The notes: generated by a model not told the origin, from the sequence alone. Shown: positions 1-13,800, counted from the first letter of the stretch. The stretch is DNA of 64,000 nt from Physcia stellaris (GCA_018902385.1 JABSSW010000005.1:868001-932000); one strand, 5' to 3'. A program made the numbers and translations.

Positions 1-3000
1 TTGAATGAACAAACATGAAATGATTTTCAATATGATCAACGACGAATGTTATTTCACGTCGAATCATTGTGATCACGTTGAAATTTCTTTTTTGTTATCA
101 CGTTCGTTTATATTTCAGAAATTATTTAATTCGAACAAGCACTCGAATAGAACGTTTTATTTGTCATTTTCGAAGCGATTTTTAACGTTTTTTCCGTCGA
201 CAAGCGTTCAGAAATATCAGATATTGCAAAGACGATCAGTTTCGACATTTTTTCGAATAATTTCTTCTCATTTTACTGTGGAAGACTCGAAGAAAAACGA
301 ACAATCAGTAAAGAAATTCTTGAATTCAGATTTCAAATATGTCATTGAAGAAATAGACAAAAAATATTCATCGAATAGATCGTTCAAAGAAAAACGAAAA
401 ACGAAAATCATACGTGAAGTTCAAAAATCGAGTTTAATTAACGTTTCGATAAGAAAATTTGACATTTTCAAGAAATTTGCACGTCGATTTAGTCGACGAT
501 TTAAAATCACGATTTCGAAAATTCAAAATGACGAACAAGATTTCGACTTTGATATATCATTGAACGTGACGTTTATCGACGCGACGACTTTTCAATCTTT
601 AACAAAGTTTAAGAGAAAAATAAAGAAAATCAAAATCTTTTCATTGATTATGAAGAAATTAGACGAAATTATTGACAACGTCAAAAAGAAATTGATCAAA
701 ATAAAGACTGATTTTGATTTGAATTTCAAGAAAGTTCTTAAGATTATGAAAACAGTCGTCGAGAAATTGAAACGTAAAATTTTTGAATTTCTTAAACGTT
801 TCGAAAGTGTATTCAATTCGAAAAAGACAAACAAGTTATTTTTTCATAAATTTTACGATCACAAAATCGAATTGATCGAAAATTCGAATCAATTGTTTCG
901 AAGTCGAGTTTATTTTCTATCGTCCAAAAAATTCGAAACTTTTCAAAAATATTTACACGATAATTTTCAAAAAAAAATTTATCAATTCAAGCAAAACGTT
1001 TTATGTTTCGTTTATTTTATTCGTCGTCAAGTCGAATGAACAGTTTCGTTTGTGCGTGAATTATCGAAAGCTGAACGTCATAATCAAACGTAATAGTTAT
1101 TTTATTTCGTTGATCGAAAAAATTTTGTTAAAATTATCGATTGTAAATTTTGTTCAAGTTGAATATTATATCGATTTTCAATAAATTTCGAATGAATTCA
1201 CAAAACGAAAATTTTATTATTTTTATATGTTCGTTAAACATTTACAAATATCATGTATTGTTTTTCGATTTTATCAAATGATTCGATCAATTGACAACAT
1301 TACATGAACGATTTGTTGTTTAAATATATTAATCATTTTTGTCAAATGTATTTGAATGATATTTTTATTTACAACAAAATTCGAAAACAACATGAACGAC
1401 ATTTCATTCAAATATTTCAAAAATTGAAAAAAATTGATTTCAAATCGATATCAAAAAATGCGAATTTTTTCAAACGAAAATTTCATTTTTAAAAATCATA
1501 TTATCGACAAAAATTTACGCATGAATTTCAAAAAAATGCAAAACATCGTCAATTGAATTCGTTCAATTTGCATTAAAAAAATGCAAACGTTTGTGAATTT
1601 TTGCAATTTTTATCGACGTTTCATCAAAACGTTTTCGAAATTCGTCAAGTTTTAATTCGAATAATCAAAAAAAAAAATTGATTTCGAATGAATCGATTTC
1701 GTTAACGAAACATTCGAAACTTTAAAAAACAAATAATCGAAATTTCAATTTTTCGACATTACGATCGCAATCGTAAAATTATTTTGAAAATCGATTTTTC
1801 AAATTGATGTTTAAATGAAGTTTTATCTCAATACGACGACGACGAAATTTTTCATTCGATAATTTTTTTCAGCAAAAAGATGATTTTTGTCGAATGCAAT
1901 TACGAAATATATGACAAAAAATTTTTGATCATTATTCGATGTCTGAAGCATTGAAGATTCGAATTCGAAAATATTGACGAATCAATCGAAATTTACATCG
2001 ATCACAAGAATCTGAAAATTTTTATGACAAACAAAAAATTCACTTTTCGTCAGATACGTTAAGTCGAGATTTTAGCGAATTACAACATCAAAATTCAGTA
2101 TCAATTCGGAATCAAAAACGTCAAAGCGAATGTTTTGACTAAAATGTCTGAATTTCGTTTCGTCGAAGACGACGAACGTGAACTTTATAGAAAACAAATT
2201 TTGTTGTCATTTTCTCGATTGCAATTATGTTCGATTGACGTTCAAAACGATTTATACGAACGCGAATAATGCAAATCAATCGAAAAAACGAAAATTGTAT
2301 TAATTATCGTCAAATTTTGATCGATGAACAAATCATCAACGAAAAATAAATTTGCAAAATTGTTCGATCGAAACGAAATTTTTTTAAAAACGAAAATTTA
2401 TGAATATCAAATCGTTTAAATTTGATGATTGAAATAATTCGCGACGTTCACGATCAGTTTTTTTTGTGCACATTCGAACATGAATCGTATTGAAAAATTC
2501 ATTAAACGTTATTATTATTGATTTAATATGCGAAATTTTATCAAACGTTATATTCGTAATTGTCACAAATGTCAACGATTTCGAAATTTTCACGATGATC
2601 GTCATGAATTATTAATTTCATTGTCGATTTTTAATCAACGATGAATTGATATATCGATAAATTTTATAATCGAATTATTTGATTTCAAAAAAATAATGTT
2701 ATTTGTATTATTATCGATCGTTTAATCAAAAACGTCATTACGTTTTTTGCGTGATCGAAAATGACGATGATTTAACAATTCAAATTTGTGTCAAAATATT
2801 GTTTCATTACGTATTTCGTACTCATGATTTATTTTTTTTATTATTTCAAATCGAAATGATCAGTTTGTAAATCGCGTTTGAAAGATTTTTTGTAAACGAT
2901 TAAAAATCAAATGTAAATTGTTCACGTTTTTCAATTTGAAATCGATAATCAAATCGAACGAATTAATCAAAATATCGAAATTCGTTTACGTTTATATTGC

Positions 3001-3960
3001 AATTATCGTCAAACGATTGAATTGATTGAATAAATATCATGAAATTCGTTGACAACAACGATGTTTCAACAATCATCAAATTTCATTTCATTTTTCATCA
3101 ATAAAAATTATCATTTTCGAATGATTTTGAATCAAATTAAATGATTACGAAATCACTAGAAAACGTTTATTGATTTAACAAAACGAATTCATTGTCGAAA
3201 AAATGAATCGTATTATCGAATACGTCAAAATCAATGTTGTCGACGCAAACAAAAAATAACGATTCGAATCAATAAATTTCGTTTTTCAATAAATTTTGAA
3301 ATAGAAAATTACGTTTGATTGAATCGTTGTCACATAAAAACAATTCGCTCGTCAAATAAACTGAACGACAAAAAACTGAATTCATACAAGATGATCAAGA
3401 GAAAAAGTTTCGTTTATGAATTGAAACTGCTCGACGATATGCACATTCATTCAGTTTTTCATTTCTGACTGTTAAAAAAGAATTTTAGAAATTCGTTGAA
3501 AAAACAACATAACGATTTTTCAAAATTAATTATCGCAGACGAAATGTCTGAATGAAAACTCGATGATGTATTATAATTTCGATATCATTATTATCGTTTT
3601 CAGTATCGTTGCAAATGATCGAGCTGAAATTTTCATGATCGAATCTGATATTATGTCGACGATGACGAATTTGAAAATGCTCAAAACATCGTGAATGTCT
3701 TTCACGAAACTAATTCAAAAACAACGAAATCTGTTTTGCGAAATGATTAAATCGTGAATTATATTGTTTATGATCGATCAGAAAATTGTCATCGAATTCG
3801 TTACAATTCATTTTCAAATTGATTTCAATAATTTTTTTTTTGTCATTCGTTTCGTTATCATTTCGCGTTGTTTACAATCAAAATTTACGTCGCATGAAAA
3901 ACTGAATCGTGTCAAAAACATTTTCAGAAATTGTCGTCAAATTTTATTGAACAATGAATA
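1..3960 (+). mobile_element. Fossil Ty3/Gypsy retrotransposon (chromovirus type), pol region
   Basis: Relics of a Gypsy polyprotein read on the + strand in the usual order. The end of the linker and start of reverse transcriptase lie near 780-1020 (DHKIEL stretch), and the palm region with its aspartate box near 1350. RNase H relics lie near 1800-2250, the integrase zinc-binding part near 2490-2600 (RNCHKCQRF), and the integrase core to about 3160. A chromodomain-like tail near 3590-3720 (DDDEFENAQ, FHETNSK) points to the chromovirus branch. The copy is broken throughout, with dozens of breaks, and looks old. No LTR of its own was recognised, and the left end is cut by the window edge. The part from 3780 to 3960 recurs near 12,770-12,980, so two copies of the family are present. 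Confidence 0.8.
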
Positions 3961-4049
3961 ATAATGTCAGATGTCATGCAATGAGATGAATAAACAGAAA
4001 ATTGTCAAAAAAGTTCGAACATTTACGAATTTCTCAACAAGATTCTCAA

Positions 4050-4560
4050 TTGCTTACTAATGACACGCGAAATTATCTGTAAGATTCGTTCAAAATACTT
4101 GTTTTCAAGAAAATTTAAAACATGCACATTTCGTTAAATGCAATGTACGAATCAAACGTCGTATATGCGATAACATCAACGCGTTAATCGTGATGATAAA
4201 GATTTTATCGATTTGTTCAAACTGCTCGTCTCGTGATATCAATTTGATGTTGCAAAGATTTTCAAAATTGCTGACGCGCTAAATCAAATTCACAATTTCT
4301 TACTTATTAATGTTCGTCGAAACTATTTTTTACGAAACGTATGAATTGATTATTTTTCAAAACATGCATTACATTCACGTTCTATCGCATGCAATGTACA
4401 CACGAACTCTCGCATACGCGAAAATATCAAAACGTTAAACATTATTACGATGATTTTATTAACATGATCAGATTGTTTATTTCAAAATCGTAAATCGATT
4501 TGATGTTTTCACGATTTTGACGAATCGATTTCGCGAACGAAATCGATTTCACAACGTTTC
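4050..4560. repeat. Degenerate two-copy tandem duplication, period about 242 bp
   Basis: The word AAAACATGC at 4117 recurs at 4359. The sequence after each copy stays recognisably similar (ATGCAATGTAC, then a GATGATTTTAT-like stretch, then TTTGATGTT). Both copies are heavily mutated. No coding sense was found between 3961 and 4950; apart from this duplication the stretch is plain AT-rich DNA. Confidence 0.45.
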
Positions 4561-4950
4561 GAATTTATTTTTTTCATTTCATCAATCATTCAACTCAACG
4601 TCATTTCAATAGCGCATTTAAATCGCGCAAAACGTTCATCATTAAAAAAAAAAAATTCAATTAATCGTTTCGAAACGAAATTAAAAAAAAAACGAAAAAT
4701 AATGTGACGAACGTGCATCGAATTCAACATTTGACAAAATTAACATCGAATTAATATCGTTATTTTATCACATCGAATGTTAAAGTCGAAATTCGATTTG
4801 ACGCATTCAAGAAATCAAATTTTCTACATATGTTTTTGCAAATTTCATGTATTTGTTTTTATTTCGATATTTTCGTGTAATTATTATAGTAGTAATATCA
4901 TTTCACATCTTTTTGCATAGCATTTCACACGAAAAAGATAAATTAATAAA

Positions 4951-6990
4951 AACAACAAAAAAAAAAAACGAACAAAACAAACAAACAAACAACATGTTTT
5001 AACTTTTTCAAAATAATGATTTTTTCGAGAAAAAATCAATATTTTTTCAAATTAAAATAAAAAAAAAACGAAACGTCAATAACGTTTTTTCATGAATATT
5101 TCATTGTTTTCAATTCTTGAAACATTTGACACGATTCAATCGATAAATCGATAAATGACAAAACGTTTTTGACAATGTTTGCAAACAGAAAACGAACGAA
5201 AAATTCTTGAAAATCGAAAAAAAAACGAAATAAATGAAATCGAATGAAAAATCGAAAATTGACGCGAAAAATTTTCGCGAACATATGTTGATTCAAATGT
5301 TTCGAATTTGATCGATTTGAAAACAAATAAAATTATCACATGAAAATATGACGTAATGCGATTTTGTATGAAATTACATTTGTTTTTGAAATTGTTGTCA
5401 CGATTGCATTTGTCAAAACTTTTCGAAAAAAACGAACGCATTTGATATCGTTGCAAATCAAATGAATTCGATTTTTCAACGAACATGCGATAAAAATCAT
5501 TCACGATCAAATAAAATTTCGATAATATAAACGTTCGAAACGAAATAAACGAACAAATAATGTTTGCATTTTTCAAAAATTTGCACATCAATTTGAATGT
5601 CGCAATCGAAAAACGAAAAAATTTCGACGCAACAAATCGTGAAATTATTTCTGTTCAAGATTTCGATTTGCTTGATGTTGCAATCAACGAAATATCTGAA
5701 AAAATATCGAAAAAAGTAAAAATAATTGATGATTCGATTATTAATTTCGATGACGTAAAAAATGACGATGAAAATAACGAAAAAACAAACGAAATAAAAA
5801 ATGAAATCGCATGTTCAACAAATTGTTAAACAAATTTCGATTTCGATTTCTTGACATGACGAGTACGAATATGTTCGTGTAATTTGATGTTGTTGTCAAA
5901 TTTGATCGTTTTGCAACGTTTGCACGTATATTTTTCTGCTCGTTTCTTGATTAAGCGAATTTTTTCTTGTTGTTTCATCAATTTTTTCGTTTTTTGTTTG
6001 ATTTTGTTTTTCATTTGCAATTCGTGCTTACGCAAATGATATGTTTTTTGTGTTTTTTTGATTTGCACGTATCAATTGCATTTTAAAGTCTTAACGTTTT
6101 CATTCAAATGCATGTTGTAAAACGTTTTGAAATTTTACGTCATGAAATGACTTTCAAAAACGTGATCGCAAAAAACAAACGAAAAAAATAAAAAATCAAA
6201 TTCGAAAATGAAAAATGCGAAATTCGCAAAAATTGTGAATTTCGCAAAAATAAAATTAAAAAAAAATGCATTTTTTGAATGTTTGCATACGATTTTTGAT
6301 GCACGAATCGAAAAAAACGCAAATTTTGATAACGAAAAAGTAAATTCGACTATTCGTAACGATGACGCAAAAAATAAAAAAAAAAACGCAATTTTCGAAT
6401 TTTTGCGTACAATTTCTGATACAAGATTCGAAAAAACTGATAATTTTGATGAAAATGACATAATCGTCAAATCGAATGTAAATGTTGAAATCGTCAATTT
6501 GACTGAATGATAAATAAACGAATTCGCGAAAAATTCGTAAAATGATTCGATAAATAAATGTTATTGTTGATGTAATTGAAAATGTATTGAATAATATTGA
6601 ATGTTATCAATGCAATTAAATCGATTTCTGATTTGACAAAATTGAATATTTTCAATAAAATTGATTATTGTTGAAATATTACAAATTGATTGTTGTATTG
6701 TTCGACGATTAAATATTATTGCGTTTCGTTTTTTGACATGTTGTAATTGATATTAAATGTAACGAAAAGTGTTAATTCGATTCTCATAATTTATTGAAAA
6801 AATCATGAATAATTATCATTTTATTATTTTGAATTTCGTTGTTTTAAATAAGTTACATGCAAATGAAAACACAAAAAATATGCGAATGTCAAGACATTAA
6901 TTTCAACAAAAACGCATTAATTTTTTTTTCGTCAAATTATATCAATTGAATTTTGATTGTAACACATTTGCGAAAATTGTATTTTCAACA
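4951..6990 (-). mobile_element. Fossil LTR-bounded C2H2-finger element, copy 1 (left-truncated)
   Basis: This copy is collinear with 19,600-21,443 and ends in an LTR-like repeat at 6770-6990. On the minus strand near 5830-6070 there is a basic stretch followed by a C2H2-type finger (CKRC, then HEHIRTRH). A downstream relic runs to about 5090. No reverse transcriptase, RNase H or integrase was seen inside, so it looks like a non-autonomous LTR element, or one whose only gene is gag-like. Its left LTR and about 1.2 kb of interior, present in copies 2 and 3, are missing. The copy is broken at many points. Confidence 0.6.
6770..6990 (-). repeat. LTR-like terminal repeat (TG...CA), copy 1
   Basis: A 221 bp segment running from TGTTAATTCG to ATTTTCAACA. 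It is nearly collinear with 21,224-21,443 and with 18,251-18,449, and inversely with 8358-8542 and 11,407-11,591. The TG/CA ends and the paired arrangement around copies 2 and 3 support LTR status. Confidence 0.7.
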
Positions 6991-8357
6991 ACAACAATGA
7001 TTTGTTTTCAAAAACGTATTCGAAATACAAAATTTTTTGAATTTGTGTAATTTCTATAAACGTTTCATTAAGAATTTCAATAAATTGACGTTATTTTTAA
7101 CATTTTTGCTAAAAAAATTCGCAAAATTTCATAAAAAAAATATCAAACGCAAACGTATTTCGAATCGAAATCGAAATCGAAATAAAAAACGATCGTCAAA
7201 CAATTTTTTAATTTTTGAAACATACGAAATTTTCAAACATTTGAAAAAAACGTTTTTGAAAACGTTTATTTTACAACATTTCGATTCGACAAAATTTATA
7301 CGTGTAAAAATTGATGTTTCGAACAAAATCATAAATGATATTTTCGATCAATCGAACGATAAAAATCATTGACATTTTGTAATTTATTTTTCGAAAAAGT
7401 TGATTTCGATCGAGTGCAATTACGAAATTCACGATAAAAAATTTTTGATTATAATATTCGCATTCAAACAATGACGTCATTATTTCGAAAAAATCAAAAA
7501 TCGAATTTTCGTTTTAACAAATTATCGAAATTTCAATCGCTTTATGTTGACAACAAAATTTATTTTTCGACAAATACGATGAATTCAAAAATTGTTTCGA
7601 TACAATTTCGTCATCGATTATCGTTCAAACAACAAAAATTTTGCAAACGATTTGTTCAAACGATTTAATCATATGACGATCATTGAAAAAAAAATTGAAC
7701 AAAATCGTCAAATTTTGACGCAATTGCAAAATTTTTTGCAAACAAATACGATTCAAATTTGCGTCGATGCGATGCGAACAACAATGCAAAAATCAAATCA
7801 TAAAAAAATTATAATTTAAATAGAAAATTCTTATCAACGAAATGATAATTTAATAAAAAATTTCGTTTTTTTTCGAAATTTTCGTTGCATCAAATGTGAT
7901 CATCGATAAATGAAAAATTTTTATGTTAAATAATGTATTCGTTTTGCAATCAATAAATGAAACGATTGCGCGAAAACATATTTAAAAACATGATACAATA
8001 TATGTTATCGACGAAATCATCGACAAAATTGTTGAACGAATTTGTTCATTATTGATAAAAAATTTATGTACGATACAAATTAAACAGAAATTAATCATTT
8101 TTGATTCGTCGCATTCGTTTTGAAAAAACGAAAACGAAATATTTTGACATAATGATTGTTTGTATATGTCGTCAAATTTTAAAAAAAACGTTATACATGC
8201 GAATCATGATGATTTTTTGATCGAACATTTCGAAATAAAACGCACGTTCGAATTAATACGTCGAAAATATTATTGATCAAATTAAAAACGAAATGATCAA
8301 CAAAATATTAAACACGATTTCAACATGCGAACACAAATCAAAAAATATTGCGAAACG

Positions 8358-8542
8358 TATTGAAAAATACAGTTTTCGCAAAAAAATGATCAAGAATTCA
8401 ATTAATATAATCTGACGAAAAAAAAACTAATGCGTTTTTATTGATTTTAATGTTTTGACATCGCACACATCAAAATTTTCGATTTGTTTGTATTTAAAAA
8501 TTACACGCAATTTATGCAATCATTGTTCATGTTTGTTTAACA
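8358..8542 (+). repeat. LTR-like repeat, left end of nested element copy 2
   Basis: 185 bp, same length and orientation as 11,407-11,591 and inverted relative to 21,224-21,443. It is preceded directly by AAACG. Confidence 0.7.
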
Positions 8543-8720
8543 AATTATGAATTCGAATTCAACGTATGTTGTGTTCGTGACAATGATGTTGCAATTGTTT
8601 GACAAACAATTCGATTTGACAAATCGTGAATGTGTGTTTTTAAAAATTTGAATTTTTTCGTACAACGAATTCGCATTCATTATCGTATCGTTCGATCACG
8701 ATACGAATCATGAAAATCAA

Positions 8721-8880
8721 CGATTGTGAAAAAAATTCATCGTTCGATCGCGTTAAAACAATAAAAAAAATTTACATCGATTCGATCATCAATTTTGTGA
8801 ATGAACAAACGATTGTGAAAAAAACTCATCGATCGATCGCGTTAAAACAATAAAAAAAATTTACACGATTTTGCGTTGAA
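8721..8880. repeat. Two-copy direct repeat, period 89 bp
   Basis: The block starting CGATTGTGAAAAAAA at 8721 recurs at 8810. Each copy contains a GATCGCGTTAAAACAATA-like stretch. It is a local tandem duplication inside the nested element. Confidence 0.6.
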
Positions 8881-10198
8881 AACAAAAAGATTGAAAAATG
8901 TCAATTCAACAATTTTACATTTATTCGACAATCGATCACGTTCAGTCAAATACGAAACGATTATTTGTGTGATTATCAATCAATCGTCATTTAATCATGT
9001 ACGACGATTATTTCAATGACATGTCAATCGTTATTGATCGAAATATTTGATCGATCGTCACGTGACATTTCAATTCATTTTTCGATTTTCGTTTTTTATT
9101 TTGTTCGATTGCACGTCAATGAAAAAACTAAAATAAAAACATAACAAGAAATAAAAACGATGAATTTCAACGTCAATCAATTAAATGCGAAACAGTTGTT
9201 TTATTAACATTTACGACTCAAAAGTCGAAATTTGTTAATGCAAAAAATGTCGATTGTTTGATTCATTTCATCATTTATTTTCAGATTTTCAATCAAAATT
9301 TTATTTGATCGTGAATAATTTACATCGCATATTTGTTGAAAATTTGAATTCATTTGATTTGCAATCACGTCAAATCAAATCGTTGTTTTCGCATATTTTC
9401 GACACATGCAATTTCAATTACGTTTTCAATTTTGAAATTTCATACAAATTCGCATTACGTCATGTTTCAATGCGACGATTTTATTTGTTTTCGAAACGAT
9501 CGAATTCGAAATCTGCAAATTTACACATGTTCGCGAAAACTTTTCGCGTCAATTCACGATTTTGATTCATTTTTCTATTCACGTTTTTCGATTTTCGAAA
9601 ATTTTTCATTCAATTTCAATTTGCAAACGTTGTCAAAAACGTTTCGTCATTTATTTATTTAGCAGATGATTTACATCGATCGTTTCAAAAATCGAAAACA
9701 GTAAAATATTTATGAAAATTTTTGCTTTGAGAAAGTTTTGATCTGAAAAAATCACAAAAATTATTTGTTTTCGAATTCAGAAATTCTAAATCGTGTTAAT
9801 TTGTTTTGTTTGTATTTTTTTCGCTCGTTTTATCATTCATTTAGAAAAAACATCATGATTTGAAAAAGTTTAACATGTTGTTGTTTTATTGTTTTGTTCG
9901 TTTTTTCGATTTTGCTATCGTTTATATCTGAAAGAAATTAAAAGTTTGTTTTGTTGATTTGTAAAAACATGATTGTTTTTCTTTGTTGTTGTTTCGTCTT
10001 GATTTAACACGATAATTCATTTATTTTTTATATTACATTTTGCGATTTCGTTATCGAACGATAAATACGAAAAAGAAAAAAACAGAAAATACGATCAAAC
10101 GTGACAATACAACTTCGAAAAAACGTATTGTACAGTCAGAAAAAAAACAAAATGCGTGACAATAAAGTTTCGAGAAAACGTATTGTACAATTACAACA

Positions 10199-10310
10199 TG
10201 AATTTGTCACAACGACGTATTTTTAATGAATTTGTTACAACGATGTATCTTTAATGAATTTGTTACAACGATGTATTTCTAGTGAATTTGCTACAATGAT
10301 GTACAATTTC
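10199..10310. repeat. 28 bp tandem repeat, four copies
   Basis: Units start with TGAATTTG at 10,199, 10,227, 10,255 and 10,283. Each continues with an ACAACGATGTAT-like core. The array lies in the interior of the nested LTR element. Confidence 0.8.
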
Positions 10311-11406
10311 GTGAAATATACAATCAATAATACGAGTTGAAATCAAATAATATCGTTTCGAAAAACGTATTATGCAATCACGAATACGTTTAGAAATCAA
10401 ATCAACAAAAACTTGATGTCAAATAATATCGTTTCGAAAAAACGTATTATGCAATTATTACATTTCGATTTCGCAAAGCAAAAATTCGATCAAAAAAAAC
10501 GAATAATTGCAAAAAATATTCGTTTTTTCGTCATACAAATCAATTTGATTTTTCGACAAAATTTTCTAAATTATATAAAAAGTCAATTCGTTCGAATTTG
10601 CAATCTTTACATCAATGTATGTTCGCGAAAACGATTCGCACGTTCGATGTTTTGCATATTTTTGTTTGATTATCGATTTCTCGATCGTTTTTCATTTTCT
10701 CATTTCGTTGACACATTTTGTGAATTTTTTACAATCAAATCACATAGATATTGCGTCAACGAAATCGCGATGTAAAATAAAAAATCTGAAACATTTGTAA
10801 AATCAATGAATCACAGCACGAATCGTCAATATGTTGCGATAACATTTTCGTTTCAACGACAATATTCAAACGAAAAATATTTGTTTCATGATGTATCGTT
10901 TATTCAATTCTAAATATCAATATCAACATCGATGTTTCATTTCATGAAAATGCATATTTAGAACGTTGCAATTTTTCAGATGTTCGATTGCGTGTTTTAC
11001 AAATCGACTTTACGTCATATTTGAAATCAATAAATTATCGAATTTCGATTCGTTCGAATTTGCAATTTTTACATCGATGTGTGATTTGATTCAGAATTTA
11101 TTACGTTAAAAAAACTTGTTCGAAAATTTCAAACAATGCATCGTTGAAAAAATTTCAAAAGTTATTTCGTTGAAAAAATTTGCAATAATGATAATCACTC
11201 GTTTCAATAAATCGAAAATTTATCGCGTTGAAAAAGTTTGTTCGAAAATTTCAAACAACGTATCGTTGAAAAAGTTTGCACGAAAATTTCAAAATACACA
11301 TCGTTGAAAAAATTTCAAAATTCGTCGTTGAAAAAGTTTGCACGAAAATTTCAAACATTATGATATTTGTTCTAAACAGAAAACACAAACGAATGTTGTG
11401 AAAAAA

Positions 11407-11591
11407 TGTTAAAAAATACAATTTTCGCAAAAAAATGATCAAGAATTCAATTGATATAATTTGACGAAAAAAAAATTAATGCGTTTTCATTAAGTTTAAT
11501 GTTTTGACATCGCACACATCAAAATTTTCGATCTGTTTGTATTTAGAAATTACACGCAATTTATGCAATTATTGTTCATGTTTGTTTAACA
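11407..11591 (+). repeat. LTR-like repeat, right end of nested element copy 2
   Basis: 185 bp partner of 8358-8542. It is followed directly by AAACG, the same five bases that precede the left repeat. Confidence 0.7.
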
Positions 11592-12999
11592 AAACGTGTA
11601 TTATTTGCAAACGAAACAAAACATCTCGTTATAAATCATATAAAAAGTTATTTTTTTTTTATATTCGAATTCAAATGAATTGATTTTACAATGAATTTCG
11701 TTACAAATTTGTTCGAAAATAAAACATGAAACGAAATTGTATATGATTCAATATTTGTGATAATAAATAAATTGACAAAAATGACACATTACATTTTTGT
11801 CACGAAAACAATAAATGCGAAAAATCTTGTCGAAATATTGATACGTGAAATTATAAAATTTCATGAATTTTTTTCATCGATAACAACAAATCGAAATTCG
11901 ATTTTCACGTTCAAATATAATGATATATTATGTCATGCATTTCGAATAAAATTGCGAATGTCAACAACATATCATTTTCAAACGAATGAACAAACAAAAC
12001 GACAAAATAATACAATGAAACAATATTTTCGAACGTTCGTCAATTTCGAACAAAACAATTGAATTGAATTGTTTTCGTTGACGAAATTTGCGTATAACAA
12101 TATTAAACATGTTTTAACGCAAATGTTTTCGTTCGAAATTATACAAAATTTTATTTCAAGAATGTCGTTCGAAAATTTTGCAAATTTCAAAATTAAATTC
12201 AAATTTGTTAATAAACATGTCAAAAAGTTGACGAAATTGATAAACGTGTTCAAAACGAATATAATTTATGTTCAGAAACAACAAATCAAATATAAAAACG
12301 TTAAAACAAAAATTCAAAAATTCAAAATCGACAATTATGTCAATATTAACGACAAAAATATTCGCATCAAACGAAATAAAAAATTCGAATGAAAATTTTT
12401 CGAATCATTCAAAATATTCAAAAAAATAAAAAATCAAATTTATCGCATAAATATATTCAAACGTTGACGAATTCATAACGTTTTTCATGTGTCATTTCTG
12501 AAAAAAATTAAAATTAAAAAAAAAAAAATTCGTTAAAATTCACATATCAATCTGATGACATTGACATTGAAAAAAACGAAACAACAAATGAAATATATGA
12601 CGTCGAAACAATAAAAAATAACAAAATTTTCAAAAAAAATCAAATTTCGAAAAAATCATACAACGAATCAAATTTTTACTATTTTATTCGTTGAAAAAAC
12701 TATGAAAAACGCATTTGAAAATCAATATCGATAATCAAACATTTGAAAAATATGTTACGAAACTTTTATACGAAAAATTCGAAAAAAAACGATGTCAACA
12801 AATTGACAAACAAACAACGTGTTCGACGTCAAATAAATGCAATTTTTTTGTTGAAACAATTGATTAAAAAACAAAATCATTAATTCGATATTGTTTATTG
12901 TCAAAAATTTACGACGCATGAAAAGTTGAATCGTGTCAAAATTATTTTCAAAAATTATTGTTTGATTCAATTGAACGTTAAATATTGTAAACGTGAAAA

Positions 13000-13800
13000 A
13001 AATTTCGAAATTTGATATATGCAATGCGATCGCGTTTAACGATTTCGATATACGAAACAAAAAAATAAAAAATAAAAAAATATAAATGAATTCAAATTCA
13101 AATTTCATTGTTATTCAATTAATTGTCAATCATCATATCGAAAATCGTGAATGATACGAAATTAAATTTTCGATATTGAAAACAACAAACAATTGAATTA
13201 TCAAATTATGTTTTTTTTGAATCATTCACGAAAATGATTTTCAGATTTTTAACGCAAATTGATTAAAAATCGAAAAAAATGACAAAATATTCGATACGAA
13301 AATCACGATCACAATGATTTTTCAAATCATAAAATTTCTGAATGCGAAAATCGCAATCACAACGATTTTTCAAATTTAATGAATACAATATATGCGCACA
13401 AATTTAATCATTTAACAATTAATTCAACAAATGATTTGATCGAATATTGTTATTTCAAAAAATTTCGATTTTTAGAAAAAAACGCGTGTAAAAAATTCAA
13501 AATTCAAAATTTGCAAAAAATGCAAATCGCATTTCGATTGTCAAAAATTCAAATTAAATCATGCAAATTCGAAACATCGAATCGTTTATATCACGAAACG
13601 ATCAATTTCATCATATCAACAACACAAATCGCATAATGATTAACGCATTAATATTCATGCGCAAAAATTCAAAAAATCGTACAATTGAATAAATCGAACG
13701 TTGATATAATGAAAAATCTAAAAAATAATTAATTTTGCAATTATTAATTTAATCATATTATTGTTTTTGTTATATATTTTTGATGTTCAAATGTTTTACA
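13000..13800. other. AT-rich stretch without recognisable gene
   Basis: It contains a short direct repeat: a block starting CGAAAATC at 13,297 recurs at 13,345 (period 48), each copy followed by a CAATGATTTTTCAAAT-like tail. Nothing else was recognised. It probably belongs to the flanking retroelement relics. Confidence 0.4.

Larger units (their letters stand above)
8358..11591 (+). mobile_element. Fossil LTR-bounded C2H2-finger element, copy 2, nested in Gypsy
   Basis: The copy is bounded by two direct 185 bp LTR-like repeats (8358-8542 and 11,407-11,591). The flanks are AAACG at 8353-8357 and AAACG at 11,592-11,596, a 5 bp target-site duplication. Length is about 3.23 kb. The interior at 9250-9700 matches the coding relic of copies 1 and 3 but reads on the + strand, so this copy is inverted relative to them. 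No pol relic was seen inside. Both ends look whole; the interior is broken at many points. Confidence 0.7.
7000..13000 (+). mobile_element. Fossil Ty3/Gypsy retrotransposon, interrupted by a younger LTR element
   Basis: The left part (about 7030-8330) holds the RT/RNase H junction (CNFYKRFIKNF near 7040), the RNase H end (FDFVIDYRSNNKN near 7600) and the lead-in to the integrase zinc domain (RRKYY near 8250). The right part (about 11,730-13,000) holds the integrase core (KLTKMTHYIF, then YHFQTNEQTKRQN) and downstream tail. Between them sits a 3.2 kb element at 8358-11,591 flanked by the 5 bp duplication AAACG, so the Gypsy copy was split by insertion. It is broken in both halves and looks old. 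The segment at 12,770-12,980 matches the tail of the Gypsy relic at 3780-3960. Confidence 0.75.

Noticed and set aside
5560-5829. Asn/Asp-rich + strand frames at 5,560 and 20,198 as genes
   Set aside because: They are antisense to the internal frame of the C2H2 LTR element and recur with it. Their composition follows the AT-rich mutation pattern.
11761-12060. Ordinary Neurospora-type RIP as the explanation of the AT-rich DNA
   Set aside because: CpA and TpG are abundant, the reverse of what CpA-directed RIP leaves behind.
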